From Neoceratodus forsteri (taxonomy: Eukaryota; Chordata; Ceratodontiformes; Ceratodontidae): 64,000 nt of DNA. Below are positions 12,395 through 22,828 of this stretch, piece after piece (position 1 is the first letter of the stretch; every line of letters starts with the position of its first letter). Where the stretch lies: positions 1,562,854,501 to 1,562,918,500 of the forward strand of contig CM057449.1 of the NCBI GenBank assembly GCA_016271365.2, in the 5' to 3' direction. The position numbers were made by a program, and so were the translations under genes. The notes under the pieces are model-generated. The model saw only the letters and a list, made by a program, of their open reading frames with translations. It was not told the DNA's origin and made no database searches.

Positions 12395-12520
12395 TAAGGG
12401 ACTGTGTTCATGGACCTCACCAAGGCCTTTGACCTGGTGAACCACGACCTTTTCTCGACAACTCTAATAAAACTTGGAATATCTGAAGATGCTGTTGGCT
12501 GGTACGGGAGCTATTTAAGT
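12395..12520 (+). pseudogene. Old LINE reverse-transcriptase fragment, left part
   Basis: One frame reads FMDLTKAFDLVNHDLF and ends GWYGSYLS, the block just before the polymerase active site in L2/Rex-type LINEs. The next expected block appears only after 15157, on the far side of a younger L2 insertion. The left boundary is approximate. Confidence 0.75.
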
Positions 12521-15150
12521 TGACAATCACCTGTAAGAAGGCAGAATTCCTGCCAGGGAGAATGCCGCTGCTCAGAATTGACCAGCTCAGCTGTTCCGGA
12601 CTGTGGACAGATTGTGCAGTCCAATCTGTCCGCAGTCTGGTGGAGCCTTGTCACAAGAAAGATGTGATGAGTTTGCTTGATTCTTCGTGGATAAGGTTTT
12701 CATCATCAGGTCTGGTATCTGCCCAGCCCCTCTATTGCAGTGTTGTGGAGGTCGGCAGGAGGTTGCAAGCACTCGGTTGTTCTGGTCCAACTTTGGCCGA
12801 CTGGATATTGTGAGGGTCATTCAGAGTTAGCGGCCAACCAGCTGTAGTTTGGACCCAGGCCCAACTCATCTTCTTGTGGGGTGCATTGGGAAAATTGGCC
12901 CAGTCCTTGCTGAGATAGTCTGGAGATCATTGGAGAGGGGGGTCTTCCCAGATCCCATGAGAGAGGCGGTTGTACGACCGCTCCTGAAAAAAAACTCCCT
13001 TGACCCGGACTGTCTCGCTAACTACAGACCTATCTCTAACCTGCCTTTTGTGGGTAAGGTTATTGAGAAGGTGGCTGCGCTGCAGCTGGATGATCATTTA
13101 TCCATTATCAATATCTATGACTCTCTCCAGTCCAGATTTAGGAAGAGGCATAGCACCAAGATGGCCCTTGTTCAGGTGCTAAATGATCTCCTAATAGCAA
13201 GAGATTGGAGAACCTGTTCCATCTTGGTCCTCCTTGATCTCTTGGGGGCATTTGACACTGTGGACCATGGTGTGCTATTGGAGCATCTGCAGTTCATCTG
13301 TGGATTGTCGGGTACTGTCCTAAGATGGTTTTGATCTTTCCTCAAGGGTAGGACACAGAGAGTGGTCTCAGGTATTTATTCCTCTGATCCTCTCCCCATA
13401 TCCTTCAGGGAACCGCAGGGCTCCATTTTGGTGCCCATGTTGTTTGCTGTGTATATGCTGGTTTAGAAGACATTATTAGGTGGTACAGTCAGAGTTTTCA
13501 CTGCTATGCAGATGATACTCAGCTGTACATGTCCTTTGTACCCGAACAGGGAGATGTTCTCTCAGTGTTTAACAACTGCCTATCCGAGATCCAGGACTGG
13601 ATGAGTGCTAGTTGTCTGAGGTTGAATCCAGATAAAACTGAGGTGTTGGTGGTGGATCCAGATCATCGGAATGTAGGTGTGTCGGCAGGACAACCCTCTG
13701 GTCTTTGGTTTGGGGGTGTCCAGCTTACTACATCAGATCGGGTGTGAAATTTTGGCATTATCTTCAATGATGGTCTGACCCTAAAATCACAGGTGTCAGC
13801 CATTGTCAAGGCCTCTTTTTACCATCTGAGGAATATCGCCCGGGTGAAACACATGGTCCTTTTTTTTTATTTTATTTTGCTCCCAAGCCCTGAACTCTCT
13901 CAGGCTTTCCCAACTCACCTGGTCGCTTCTACCGCCCACTATGTTCCTGCCTCCTCAACTATATTACTTCCTCCCACGACTTCTTCCAGGTAGACCCAAG
14001 CTTTGGGCACCCCCCCCCCCAGGACAAGGTGCTCCAGAGCACCCGGCCTGAGTCTACGGGGAGACCGAAGGGGCAGAGGCAAGGAACCGGTGTTGGTCAT
14101 GTGGCACCAGCACTGTGGGAGCTGTTACCTATCAGGGTTGGGGGAGTTTTTTCTTTATGTGTTTTGTTCCCTCCCTCCTCCCAGGTCGGTCATGCAATGA
14201 TGACCTGCATCCGTCGAGCTCCACCCCCGATGCCATATGGCTGCGACCCTTGTTCTAGGCTACCTCTGACAGCCACCAGAGGTTGTGCAAGAGTGACGCA
14301 ATACCCTACACCCTCCCCGGGAAGGAAGAGCTGTTCTTCGAATGCTCAATTCCTTCCCTACCCCTCCCGACCCCTGACAGTCCGGGCTTGTTCCCGAACC
14401 TGGGTTGCCGGCATGGCACGAGGTGAGGTGACTAGTGCCTTAACCCTCAGCACCACCAGGATGTACATGGTCCCTTCTAAGGAGCTTCTGACACTGGTCC
14501 ATGCCTTTGTGACCACTCATCCTGATACTGCAATGTCCTGTACCTAGGGTTACTGGGGGTCGATATCTGCCACCTGCAGCTGGTGCAGAATGTGGCTGCC
14601 AGGTTTTTGACTGGTACATCTAGGGCCAATCATATTATGCCTGTGCTCCATGGACTGCATTGGCTACTAATGCAGTGGTGTATCCCTTTATGGTCGGTTT
14701 GCTGACCCATAAATCCCTGCATGATCAGGGACCCCGCTACCTGCAAGATCTCCTTTCTCCCTACTGCCCCTCCCGACCACTCCAATCCACCAACGAGGGA
14801 CCGCTAGAGATTCCCAGGGTGTGACTTCAAACATCTGGGGTCCGTTCTTTTGCTTTTGTGGCCACTACTCTGTGCAGTTCTCTGCTTCATTGGATAAGGG
14901 AGTGCCTGACCATCCAAAGTTTTAAAACAGAACTGAAAACTTACCTCTTTAGACTGGCATTTTCAGAGGGAGACTAATATTAATTAGGATGGACTGTCAT
15001 CTTGTTTTTTGATTCTGCTGTTTGTTATTATTTTAAGATGTTGATGTTTTAATTATTGTATTTAATTGTTGATGTCAGTAGATTTTATGTGCAGGCGCCT
15101 TGATTGCTGGAAAGGTGCCTTTTTACAAATAAAGTTCGAGCTGAGTTGAG
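12521..15150 (+). mobile_element. L2-clade LINE, 5'-truncated, inserted in an older LINE
   Basis: Encodes an L2-type reverse transcriptase in broken frames. In order: KKNSLDPDCLANYRPISNLPF (about 12985-13050), FRKRHSTKMALVQVLNDLL, LDLLGAFDTVDHGVLLEHL, then CYADDTQLYM with an intact YADD near 13505, then WMSASCLRLNPDKTEVLVVD. Stops at 13333 and 13745 and several frameshifts disable it. The C-terminal WNSLP-like part decays towards 14990. A 3' UTR ends near 15150. TTAAGT lies at 12515-12520 and again at 15151-15156, a target duplication. A second copy at 54.9 kb aligns across the whole length. A foreign segment interrupts this copy at 13860-14464. Confidence 0.85.
13860..14464 (-). mobile_element. 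Minus-strand retroposon with tRNA-like head and A-rich tail
   Basis: This 605-bp segment splits the L2. The nine bases ACATGGTCC occur on both sides (13851-13859 and 14465-14473), a clear target duplication, and the L2 reading resumes directly afterwards. On the minus strand it ends in an A-rich tail (seen as Ts at 13860-13880). It begins near 14464 with a GGTGCTGAGGGTTAAGG box and, about 45 bases on, GGTTCGGGAAC, which resemble pol III A and B boxes. It is therefore probably a long SINE or chimeric retroposon moved by L1-type machinery. The 172-codon plus-strand frame across it is likely chance. Confidence 0.6.
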
Positions 15151-15156
15151 TTAAGT

Positions 15157-15494
15157 GATCGAATACAGGCTACAAAAATCAATGACTCCTGTTCCCCCTC
15201 TGCTTCTGTTTCTCTGGGTGTCCCTCAGGGTTCTATTCTGGGCCCTCTTCTGTTTAGTAATTTTTTGAACACTCTTCCGTCTGTTTGCACCAAATCACAA
15301 ATAATACCCTAAGCAGACCCGATCTTGCCTTTGTTCAAAGCGACCTGCCCTATGATTTTTTGCAGGTCCAGAATTGGTTTACAAACAGTAGATTAGGTTT
15401 GAATGAAAAGAAAACAAAAATAACTTTTTTTTCAAATCTTAGAAAAGTATCAGACAGGGATTTTGTTATTTCTCTGTGCACTGTTTCTGGCATA
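15157..15494 (+). pseudogene. Old LINE reverse-transcriptase fragment, right part
   Basis: Continues the LINE broken at 12520: SVSLGVPQGSILGPLLF, then VQNWFTNSRLGLNEKKTKI, both standard for L2/Rex-type polymerases downstream of the block at 12395-12520. The region between them that should hold the YADD active site is damaged. The fragment stops exactly where the long LTR begins at 15495, so the LTR insertion is also younger than this LINE. Confidence 0.75.
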
Positions 15495-15655
15495 TGTAAG
15501 CACTCTCTGGGTGCTTACTAGCTAAATTTCTAGTTGCTAGTGGTATCTAGGCAGAGAGAGAGAGAGAGAGAGAGGGAGGGAGAGAGTGACAGTGGTGCTG
15601 CTTAGTCTGGGATGTAGTACTGCCTGCAATGTAGGTGGGGCCCCTCCCCAAAGGG

Positions 15656-15665
15656 TATAAATAAA
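15656..15665 (+). promoter_or_regulatory. TATA box of LTR copy 1
   Basis: TATAAATAAA, preceded by a C-rich GGGGCCCCTCCCC block. The equivalent box in copy 2 is at 42083-42092 in the same context, so it predates the split of the two copies. Confidence 0.6.
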
Positions 15666-16008
15666 GGGTGCTTTGGCGCCAAGGGAGGATCAGAGGGAGA
15701 GAGCCGGGGAGAGAAGAACTGGGGAGTTTTGGGCCACAAGTTCTGCCGAAGGGCCATGGCGGGCCAAGGTGGTCCACTTGCCATCCTCACCCTTCACCTT
15801 TGAAGACTCATCATGTAAGAGTGACAGTTTGGGAGAGTAAAAGAGCAGTGGAGAAAAGCTGATGGGGCCTGTCGTTGTATTTGGGAGCCAAAGCCTGGGG
15901 AGAAGAAATGAAAATGGAGGTCCGCCAAGTGAACTTTAGCACCTTGGTAGGGTAAGCACCGATAGGGCCTAAAGGCCCAAAAGAAAGAAAGATTGCCCGT
16001 GGGTCATT

Positions 16009-16196
16009 CTTTTTTTTTTTTTAACCGGGGAGAGACCCACTAAGCTGAAGCTTGTTTACAGGTGCGACCTGGGAGCACAAGGAAGTCAAGTGACTTGCTC
16101 AGGGTCACACAATATGCAAGTGGGGGCTGTGGGACTCAAACCCAGGTCTCCAGGTTTGCAGCTCAGAGCCTTAAACCACTGCGCTATACTGCCCCC
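16009..16196 (-). mobile_element. tRNA-derived CORE-type SINE inserted in LTR copy 1
   Basis: On the minus strand this reads as a tRNA-like head with an A box (TAGCGCAGTGG) and a B box (GGTTTGAGTCCC). A CORE-like body follows (GAGCAAGTCACTTGACTTCC), then an A-rich tail, seen as the T run at 16010-16022. TCATT flanks both ends (16004-16008 and 16197-16201). LTR copy 2 lacks the segment, so it inserted after the two LTRs diverged. A related full copy is at 45.6 kb. Confidence 0.9.
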
Positions 16197-17398
16197 TCAT
16201 TTCAACTGTTCGGCTATTGGGTCAGAATGGTTTACAGTGGGCTGGCCTGTTATGGCAAGTGGCGGCCTTGCCATTTAAGGCATAACGGTGGCAGTGTTAC
16301 CCCTATTCCCCAGATTGTGAGGCTGCTGCAGAGTTAGGACCCATGGTGTGAGCTGCTTATGGAGGTGGGAAAAGTCCATTTGGAGGAATGATGTTTGGGA
16401 CCCCAGCGGGGTGGCAGTCCATTGGGTGATCTGGTGTGGCACTGGCAGAGGTCCTCCTGATGAGTCAGTTCAGAGGCTGGAATCGTTGCATGAGAGGAGC
16501 ATGCTAATGAGGACTGGGATCAGGTCCAGGGCACCCACAACCCCAGAATAAGACCCAGCGACCAGCCGTGGCATTAGCGATTGGATGTCTGAAAGGGTTC
16601 TGGTAGTTCAGTTCTTGCTATGAGAACATCCACTGAAAAGTATGAAATTAAGATCCAGAAGGGAAAGAAAAGTATGCTCCATAAGACATAGACCCCGGGT
16701 GTAGAAGGTATGAGGTCAGGCTGCAGAAATGCATTGAAGAGAATGTAAATGTTTGGGACAATAGAAACGTCTTGTGCTGTCATAAGCCAGAGTGAAGGTA
16801 TAGGAATAGAATAGCCTGAAGAGAGAGCAAAGGGAAAGGAATGTAACTGCTGCAGAGAGAAAGAGAAAGTACTGAGACATGAGTTGCTGAATTGTTTCAG
16901 TGTTAAGCTACCTCACTTAGAGGTCTTTTCAGCCACAGAAAATGCTGCCAGGAATTATAGCCTTTACGGCTAAAGGGGGAACTGCATGAAATAAATAATC
17001 TGTTATCACAAGAGACTGTTGCAGTACATACCTCAGCTGTGCCTGAGAAAAGCAACCCATTGTTTAATACCCCTTGCTCCATGGAATAGCTGTTACTGTT
17101 TTTTCCAAGTTTAATTAAATTGTTTTGCAATGTGATTCCAAAGTGGACAATAAACTTACTCAAAATGACTGTGCATGCCTGTCTTCCTAATGAACATTGT
17201 CCTACAGGTGAGGAGATCAGTAAGAAGAAGCCTGCTTCCCTAAGTTTTGTGACTCCCAGTCACTAAGATCCAAGAAACCAGGTAACGAGTTATCTTTACT
17301 TCAGATGCCTTGGATTGTGTTGCTTGTGTTTGTCAAGTGCCCCCTCCCAGCAACTTAACACCTGGATGCCTCTAGATGGGTTGGGGGGGCTTACAATG

Positions 17399-17416
17399 TG
17401 GGGTATTGTCTGGGAT
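17399..17416 (+). promoter_or_regulatory. Possible primer-binding site after LTR copy 1
   Basis: TGGGGTATTGTCTGGGAT starts three bases after the proposed LTR end. It begins with the required TGG and matches a tRNA-Pro-type site at about 14 of 18 positions, several mismatches being C-to-T. It supports 17395 as the LTR end, but the match is imperfect. Confidence 0.4.
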
Positions 17417-17736
17417 TTGACTATAAAGCATTTTGAGGAGCACATTTTGCCTGGGTATTTGCTAAAACCTGTAAGGGCTCTAAAACCAAAACTGCAGGTC
17501 TTAGTGTGCAATATCAGTGGAGGCGCCATTTGTCTGCTGTACTGCCTTGCTCCTGAAAGTGGCACATGGACTTGGAATGTGACTAAATGTTTGGTTATGC
17601 AAATGCTTAGCTGTGATTGGTTGTTGGGACTAAGACTGTGGTGTGTAATTCCTCAGCTTGCAGCCGTCGCCATTTTGTGAAACAAATAGGACTTAGATGT
17701 TGTTCGCGGCTGTCTGAAACAGTGAAAAGCAACACA

Positions 17737-18585
17737 ATGGAAGAAGTAACCAGAGAACGAACTGTAACTATTCCATTGTCAGTATTGTCATGGATTTGGG
17801 AAATAATGGAATCTTGTTCCACTATGGGCAGTTGTGTGGTGTGCCATGCCATAGATGAGAGACTGGTGCATTTGTCCCTGTGTTTGGCTTGTGCAGATGG
17901 AGCTGTACTTTATCCAAACAATGCCATAGTGCCCTGCCTGGAGAGCTGGGGCTGGCCAGGTGCTCCCATTCCTAGAGAAAGACTAGATTCTTTAGCGGGA
18001 GCACTGGCAGGGGAGGAGATGAGGTGAGTACTGCGGGATCTAGAAGGGGAGAATGCAGGGAATGGCAACAGACATCTGCCCAGCCTTTCCTTGCAGGTGG
18101 ATTCCATGTCTCCCAGTGGCAGCGGGAGAGGCTTTGAAGTGGCCCAGTCTCCAGGGACAACTCAACCTACTCACCCTGGTAACCCCTCCAAGGCAGTGGA
18201 ATCACAGGTACCAGGTTTGGAGGCATCCATGAGTACTTACTCTACCCATTCTTCTACTTATTCTACCCTAGATCCCCAGGATGCAGAAAATATCCCACCA
18301 TTAGAGATATACTCCTCTGACTCTGAGGAAAGTATTATGGCCATTGCACCTGGTCCCAAGCCCAAAGTGTTTCCGTTTATTGATCCATGTATCATGGGGG
18401 ATATACCACAACCATGTGACTTGCCACCTGATGGACTAGATGTTATCCCCTGGTGGCTGCTGGATCTGTGTAAACGAAGGCGTGACTGGATGGAATCTAT
18501 AAGCCCTAGACACCCTAATGTGTTGAATTACAAGTTTAGCCCCTGGCTGCAGAAAGGTGACACACTGCAGAAGCAGGAAGGCTAA
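17737..18585 (+). pseudogene. Unrecognised ORF with paired CxxC motif, broken by one TGA
   Basis: ATG at 17737 has a good Kozak context (A at -3, G at +4). The frame is open for 96 codons to a TGA at 18025 and then, in the same frame, to a TAA at 18583: about 282 codons with a single internal stop. Residues 33/36 and 49/52 form CxxC pairs 12 residues apart, as in small zinc-binding folds. After the TGA the sequence is S/T/P-rich, then acidic (IYSSDSEES), then has a tryptophan-rich part (PWWLLDLCKRRRDWME). It lies where gag would be, 320 bases after a possible primer site, but I see no matrix, capsid or CCHC feature. It could be an accessory-type or captured gene. Function unknown. Confidence 0.45.
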
Positions 18586-18713
18586 GTGAGATCCAGTGGT
18601 CTTGTGCAGAATGTTGGATGAGAGAGTGAGTTACACAGGAGTACAGTGCTTCTGATTACCCATATTTGACGGAGAGCATGTGGTACATCATTGAAGGGAA
18701 TTGAAAGGCATGG

Positions 18714-18965
18714 ATGTTCCAGAAGTCTATAAATTTTATGATGGGCCGTGAAGACTCAGATTATGAGCTTTCACAATCAATGAGAAATAAACTTTTTCGT
18801 AGAGCAAGAAGGATGTATGACTTTTCAATTTGGACTGGTTTTACTTTCTTTAAGACATTTGCATTAGTACAAGAAGAGAATGGCCTGCAAATTAAATGGC
18901 ACTTTATTGCAAGAGACTCCACTGGTGAAGCCATCACTAAGCCTGACCCAAAATATTATTAGACT
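18714..18965 (+). pseudogene. Unrecognised basic ORF downstream of the CxxC ORF
   Basis: An 82-codon frame with a basic segment (MRNKLFRRARRMYDF) and a hydrophobic/aromatic segment (IWTGFTFFKTF). The same frame is open upstream from 18561 apart from TGA codons at 18627 and 18702, and it overlaps the end of the preceding ORF in the -1 frame. It may thus be the decayed remainder of a longer second gene. A possible splice acceptor (TTTCCTCCACAG) follows near 19009. I recognise no family. Confidence 0.35.
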
Positions 18966-20119
18966 ATGTTGGCTCTCAAAATAAATCTAACACTTCTTTC
19001 CTCCACAGGTTTGGGTACTGGGTCAGCAAGTGCCGTGAACTATTAATGTTTACATTTTGAGTAAAGATCCACTTTATCTAATGCTATTAATCTAAGCTGT
19101 TTCTATTTGAATAATGGGTTTGGGGAAAAAAAAAGAGACATGTTTTATATATGTTTTATTAGACTATACTGCTAATTAGATTTATATGTGCCTGAAGGAG
19201 GTTAGAGTATGCCCCTTTAAGACTATAGTGATATTAGTCTATTTAGAGAATGCAGTTAATGTTTAAAGGATACCTAAACAACATTTTGACAACAAACTAT
19301 TCAAAAATCTGACTTCAAACAGGACTAAAGGAAAGGCTGCTGAATTTGTTAATACTAAAACTACATTTATATAAGTTACCTAAATGCGGTTCCAAAGCAT
19401 TTGAAAAATGTAAAATCAGCCTTCCAATTTAAAAAAAACTGCCTTACCTGCTTCTTAAAATGGCAGCCAAATGTGTTAAGTGATGACATCATCAGAGCCA
19501 AAGTCAGAGAGCTATATGACTCTCTATAGTGCTAACTAGTTCTTTTTTCCCTTTGTATAGAATTGTTTCACCAAAATTGTCAAAACCATGTGCATTATTT
19601 AGATCAATATGCATGCTAGGCTATGGTTCTGTTCTTTTTGTTTACTTTAACATGCTGAAATCTGACTTTCTCTTTGGCAAACCACAGTGCAGTACAAATC
19701 TTGAATAACCTGGTGGTCTAGTGGTTATGGTGGATCCAGGATGCTACGAGGGTGCTTGGTGTGTGCATACTTGATATGCAATTTTAACATTTTTATGAAG
19801 CCTTTATATTTTCAGCTATTATGTTTTTCTAGTATGTTTTTGACTGAAACTACAAATGTAATCTATATTTTTGAATGTAAACATTTGTACAATCAATAAA
19901 TCAGACTTCTTTAACAAAGTGAAATGCAGCAGCAGCAAGCGAGTACTTTACAATGGGGGGGGGGGGTTACAGCCTTCACCACCCCATAGATCCACCACTT
20001 CTTTGTAACAAAGTTCTCCTGTAATCCAATGCCAGAGTTCATACTTTCTTGGAAATCAAAAATATGCTTGTCTTGTCTTGTCTTCTCTTCTTTATCCACG
20101 GGAAATAGTAATAATAAGA

Positions 20120-20170
20120 ATCAATATTTATATAGTGCTTTCATACACATTGTATCCCAAAGTGCTTTAC
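20120..20170 (+). repeat. TATATAGTGCTTT...AAAGTGCTTTAC repeat end
   Basis: ATTTATATAGTGCTTTCATA followed by CCAAAGTGCTTTACAA resembles the 3' tails of several fish and amphibian LINE/SINE families. It lies in the left, non-palindromic middle of the foldback element. Confidence 0.3.
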
Positions 20171-20300
20171 AAGCAATGCTAGACTGGTAGTGAAGTGATA
20201 ATGTGTAGTGGCAGCCAAGTCACACATTAGTACCCACACTCAGTCTTGGACAATTGCATGAACTGGTTTTATGGGAAGGGGAATGTTGGCCAGGACAATA

Positions 20301-21037
20301 GGGTCAGGTAGTGATCATGGCGCTGGCAGCCCCACATCTTATTTCTCATAGTGAACTGCTCATATTTCTCCTCTCCTCTTCTGTCTTCCCTCTTCCCTGA
20401 ATATAGCAGTATCTTGCAGGAGTGGCCTTCTCAGTCCCCTTCTGGTATTCATTCTCACTACTACCAAAAACTGGTGAACTCATCACCTTTGTGCATCATG
20501 AATGCAGGTAGTACAGTCCCCGGGATTTTTGACATATCAAAAATAAACAAATCTTTCCAGTACATCAGGCTGATAGCAGCAGGGAACAAGGGGAATGATG
20601 GGCTTTCCTATCCTTAAAAGATCTAGGCTCCCTTTGATTAGGCACTATTAAATAATGGCTGTGCTCATCATTATGCATGCCGTTTAATAGTGCTTAATCA
20701 TAGGTGGATTAGATCTTATATGGGTAGGAATGCCTATATCTCCCCTTGTGCCCTACTGCCATCAGCCTGGCTTACCAGAGAGCATGTTTATTATTAATAT
20801 GTAAAAATGACACAGGCGACTGTACTAACCAAATTCATGATACAGAAGGGTAGTGAGCTCACCAGTTTTTGGTGTGGAGAACAGAAGAGAAGAGAATAAT
20901 CCAGAGAGGGACTGAAGAGGCAATTCCAGCAGGGTACAGCTATATTCAGGTTAGGGGAAGACAGGAAGGGGGATGTTTAGTAGATCTCTATGAGATCTGA
21001 AATGTAGGGCTGCCAGCACCATGATCACTACCTGACT
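20301..21037. repeat. Inner palindrome of the foldback element
   Basis: GGGTCAGGTAGTGATCATGG at 20300 is answered by CCATGATCACTACCTGAC ending at 21037. Complementarity continues inward through the CACCAGTTTTTGG region to the centre, where GCACTATTAAA (20642-20652) faces TTTAATAGTGC (20683-20693). Arms are about 365 bases with many substitutions and small indels. Confidence 0.75.
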
Positions 21038-21897
21038 GTGAGTGAGAGCAACCAGTGATGACAAATACTCAGTGGCAGGGCTGCACTTAAAGTGCTACTT
21101 GAATTCAGTGTAGGGAGATAACCCTCAGGTTGGGGGGTGTTGATGATTGTTAGGACAGCATTGAGTTAGCTGAGTGTAGATCATTCAAGATTTAGAAGGG
21201 TGGTAGCAAACCAGCTCGCATTATGGAGTAGGGCACTAAAAAGTACTGGAGAAGATTTGCAGGGAACTGTCCTGCAGGGTTCTGCAGATCACATGTAAAG
21301 GAGTAGACTGACACTAGAAGTCTGGTGGATTCGCTTAAGGTATTAGTATGTCTCTCCTGCTAATAATATTGTTATCCACAGTAAGTACAGCCCTTATGAG
21401 GGCATGAACAGCAGTTTTTCTGGTGAGTCCTGAGGCTTATTGCTTGGCCCTCCACAAAGACCCAACTGTTGGTTAATGAGGCGGGACAAAAACACAACAG
21501 AGGAACTGTACATACTGCCTTCACTGTGCAGAAGGGTGGTGATCCACTCAATGTTACTGTGGGAGCAGAAGTCAAACACTGGAAAAGTGGACTTAAGTGT
21601 GATTTGGGGGGTATTTTTTAACAGTGCCAGCTGTTGAGCCGTACCGGTGTAGGTATGCACAACTCTTTGAGGTATACGATTACAGTCTGAGGTGTGATAA
21701 TTCTCTTTATGAGACCGCAAGCTCATATGCAGCCCCAGGCAGTACTAAGGATACAGTATGGATGGTGGGGTGTTCAACAGAAGCCAGGCTAGGTGCAGGG
21801 GGTTCACTTGGAAAAAGAATACAAGAGAACAAGGATTAACAAGAATGCAAGAGTACAAGAGAACATGGATTAACAAGAATGCATGCGCTTTGGAATT

Positions 21898-22015
21898 GGA
21901 CCAGACCGGTACTTCACTGTGTGACCTTGAGCAAGTCACTTAACTTCCTTGTGCTGCCAGGCCACATCTGTAAACAAGGTTTCAGCACAGTGTCTCTCTC
22001 CTGGTTAACAAAAAA
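21898..22015 (+). mobile_element. CORE-SINE fragment
   Basis: Contains TGTGACCTTGAGCAAGTCAC and CTTAACTTCCTTGTGCTGCC, the body of the SINE seen at 16.0 and 45.6 kb, ending in an A-rich tail near 22012. The tRNA head is missing. It lies in the right half of the foldback element. Confidence 0.7.
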
Positions 22016-22828
22016 TAATTCAGGGCATCACATAACCACTAGATCATCAGGTATTTGAAGTGTTGTACTGTTTTGCAGTTTGCCAAAGTGAAAGTCAGCT
22101 AGACTGCAAAACATTTTCAGCAAGTTAAAGTAAATACAATGAACAAAATCATAGCCTAACATGTGCACTGATCAAAATAATCCACATGTTAACACATGGT
22201 GTTGATCATTGTGGTAAAACAATTCAAAACAAAGAGAGAGAGAAAGAAGAACTAGTAAGCTTATAGGAATCTATATTGGTCTCTGGTTCTGCCTCCGATG
22301 ATGTCATCTTGACTCATCACTTAACACAGTTGCCAGACATCTTAGGGAGAAGGCAAGGCTGTTTTTTGTAAGTGAAAGGCTGATGTTTACATTTTTCAAA
22401 AGCTATGAAACTGCATTTATGTTATTTACATAAATGCAGTTTTAGTATAAATGTAAACAGTAGCCTTTACTATACCTCGCAATGAAGCCAGATTTTGGAG
22501 TTTGCAGTGGTAAAAAACTACTTGTTTAGGTATCCTTTAAAGAATGCATGTGTAGGGAATGAAACTTTGTATAGCCAAAAGAGTGATTATATGAGTGACT
22601 GTGTAGCTTTTGATACTGATAGTATATTTTAGTAATGGTTACTGTTTTTTGCTGGAAAGAAACAAAAACAAAAGAAGAAGCGAAAAGAGAAAAACAAGAA
22701 ATGTAAGAATGTGTTTATTGATTATTGCTACAGTGTTTCAAATTTAATTATTCAGGGGTACAGTAAGTGAAATGTTCCCATTCCTGGCAGCATTATTTTT
22801 TATAGGTAGCATGGGATAGAAAAAAAAC

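Larger units (their letters stand above)
15495..17395 (+). repeat. Long LTR (copy 1), probable 5' LTR of an endogenous retroelement
   Basis: Begins TGTAAG and, if read to GGGCTTACA at 17387-17395, has matching ends. The first bases form a hairpin (GTAAGCAC/GTGCTTAC). A TATAAATAAA box at 15656 and an AATAAA at 17149 suggest a long transcribed part of about 1.5 kb inside the LTR. Homology to copy 2 starts at exactly the same base (41945) and runs to about 17250. If the LTR ended at 17206 instead (CTACA), the region to 17250 would be shared leader. A SINE inserted here adds 188 bp. Long LTRs of this kind occur in several ERV groups; I cannot name the family. Confidence 0.65.
19267..22536. mobile_element. 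3.3-kb foldback DNA element with long inverted ends (Kolobok/T2-like)
   Basis: The ends are AGGATACCTAAAC on the left and its complement on the right, each next to TTAA (19263-19266 and 22537-22540). The outer arms (about 19267-19735 and 22025-22536) stay recognisably complementary for roughly 470-500 bases. An inner palindrome (20301-21037) folds about a centre near 20667. TTAA targets with A-AGG starts recall the T2/Kolobok families known from Xenopus; that is inference. No transposase is seen. The middle segments between inner and outer arms are not complementary. The right one is longer and carries a SINE fragment at 21898-22015. Confidence 0.65.

Noticed and set aside
14029..14547. A 172-codon plus-strand frame.
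   Set aside because: It runs from the minus-strand retroposon straight across its target duplication into L2 sequence, so it is not one gene.
17315..17680. A 121-codon plus-strand frame over the LTR/leader junction.
   Set aside because: It spans the proposed LTR end and primer site, which are not expected to code.
18024..18096. A possible 73-base intron (GAG-GTGAGTA ... TTCCTTGCAG) around the TGA at 18025.
   Set aside because: Removing it shifts the downstream frame into early stops, whereas the unspliced frame is continuous apart from that one TGA. A nonsense change is simpler.
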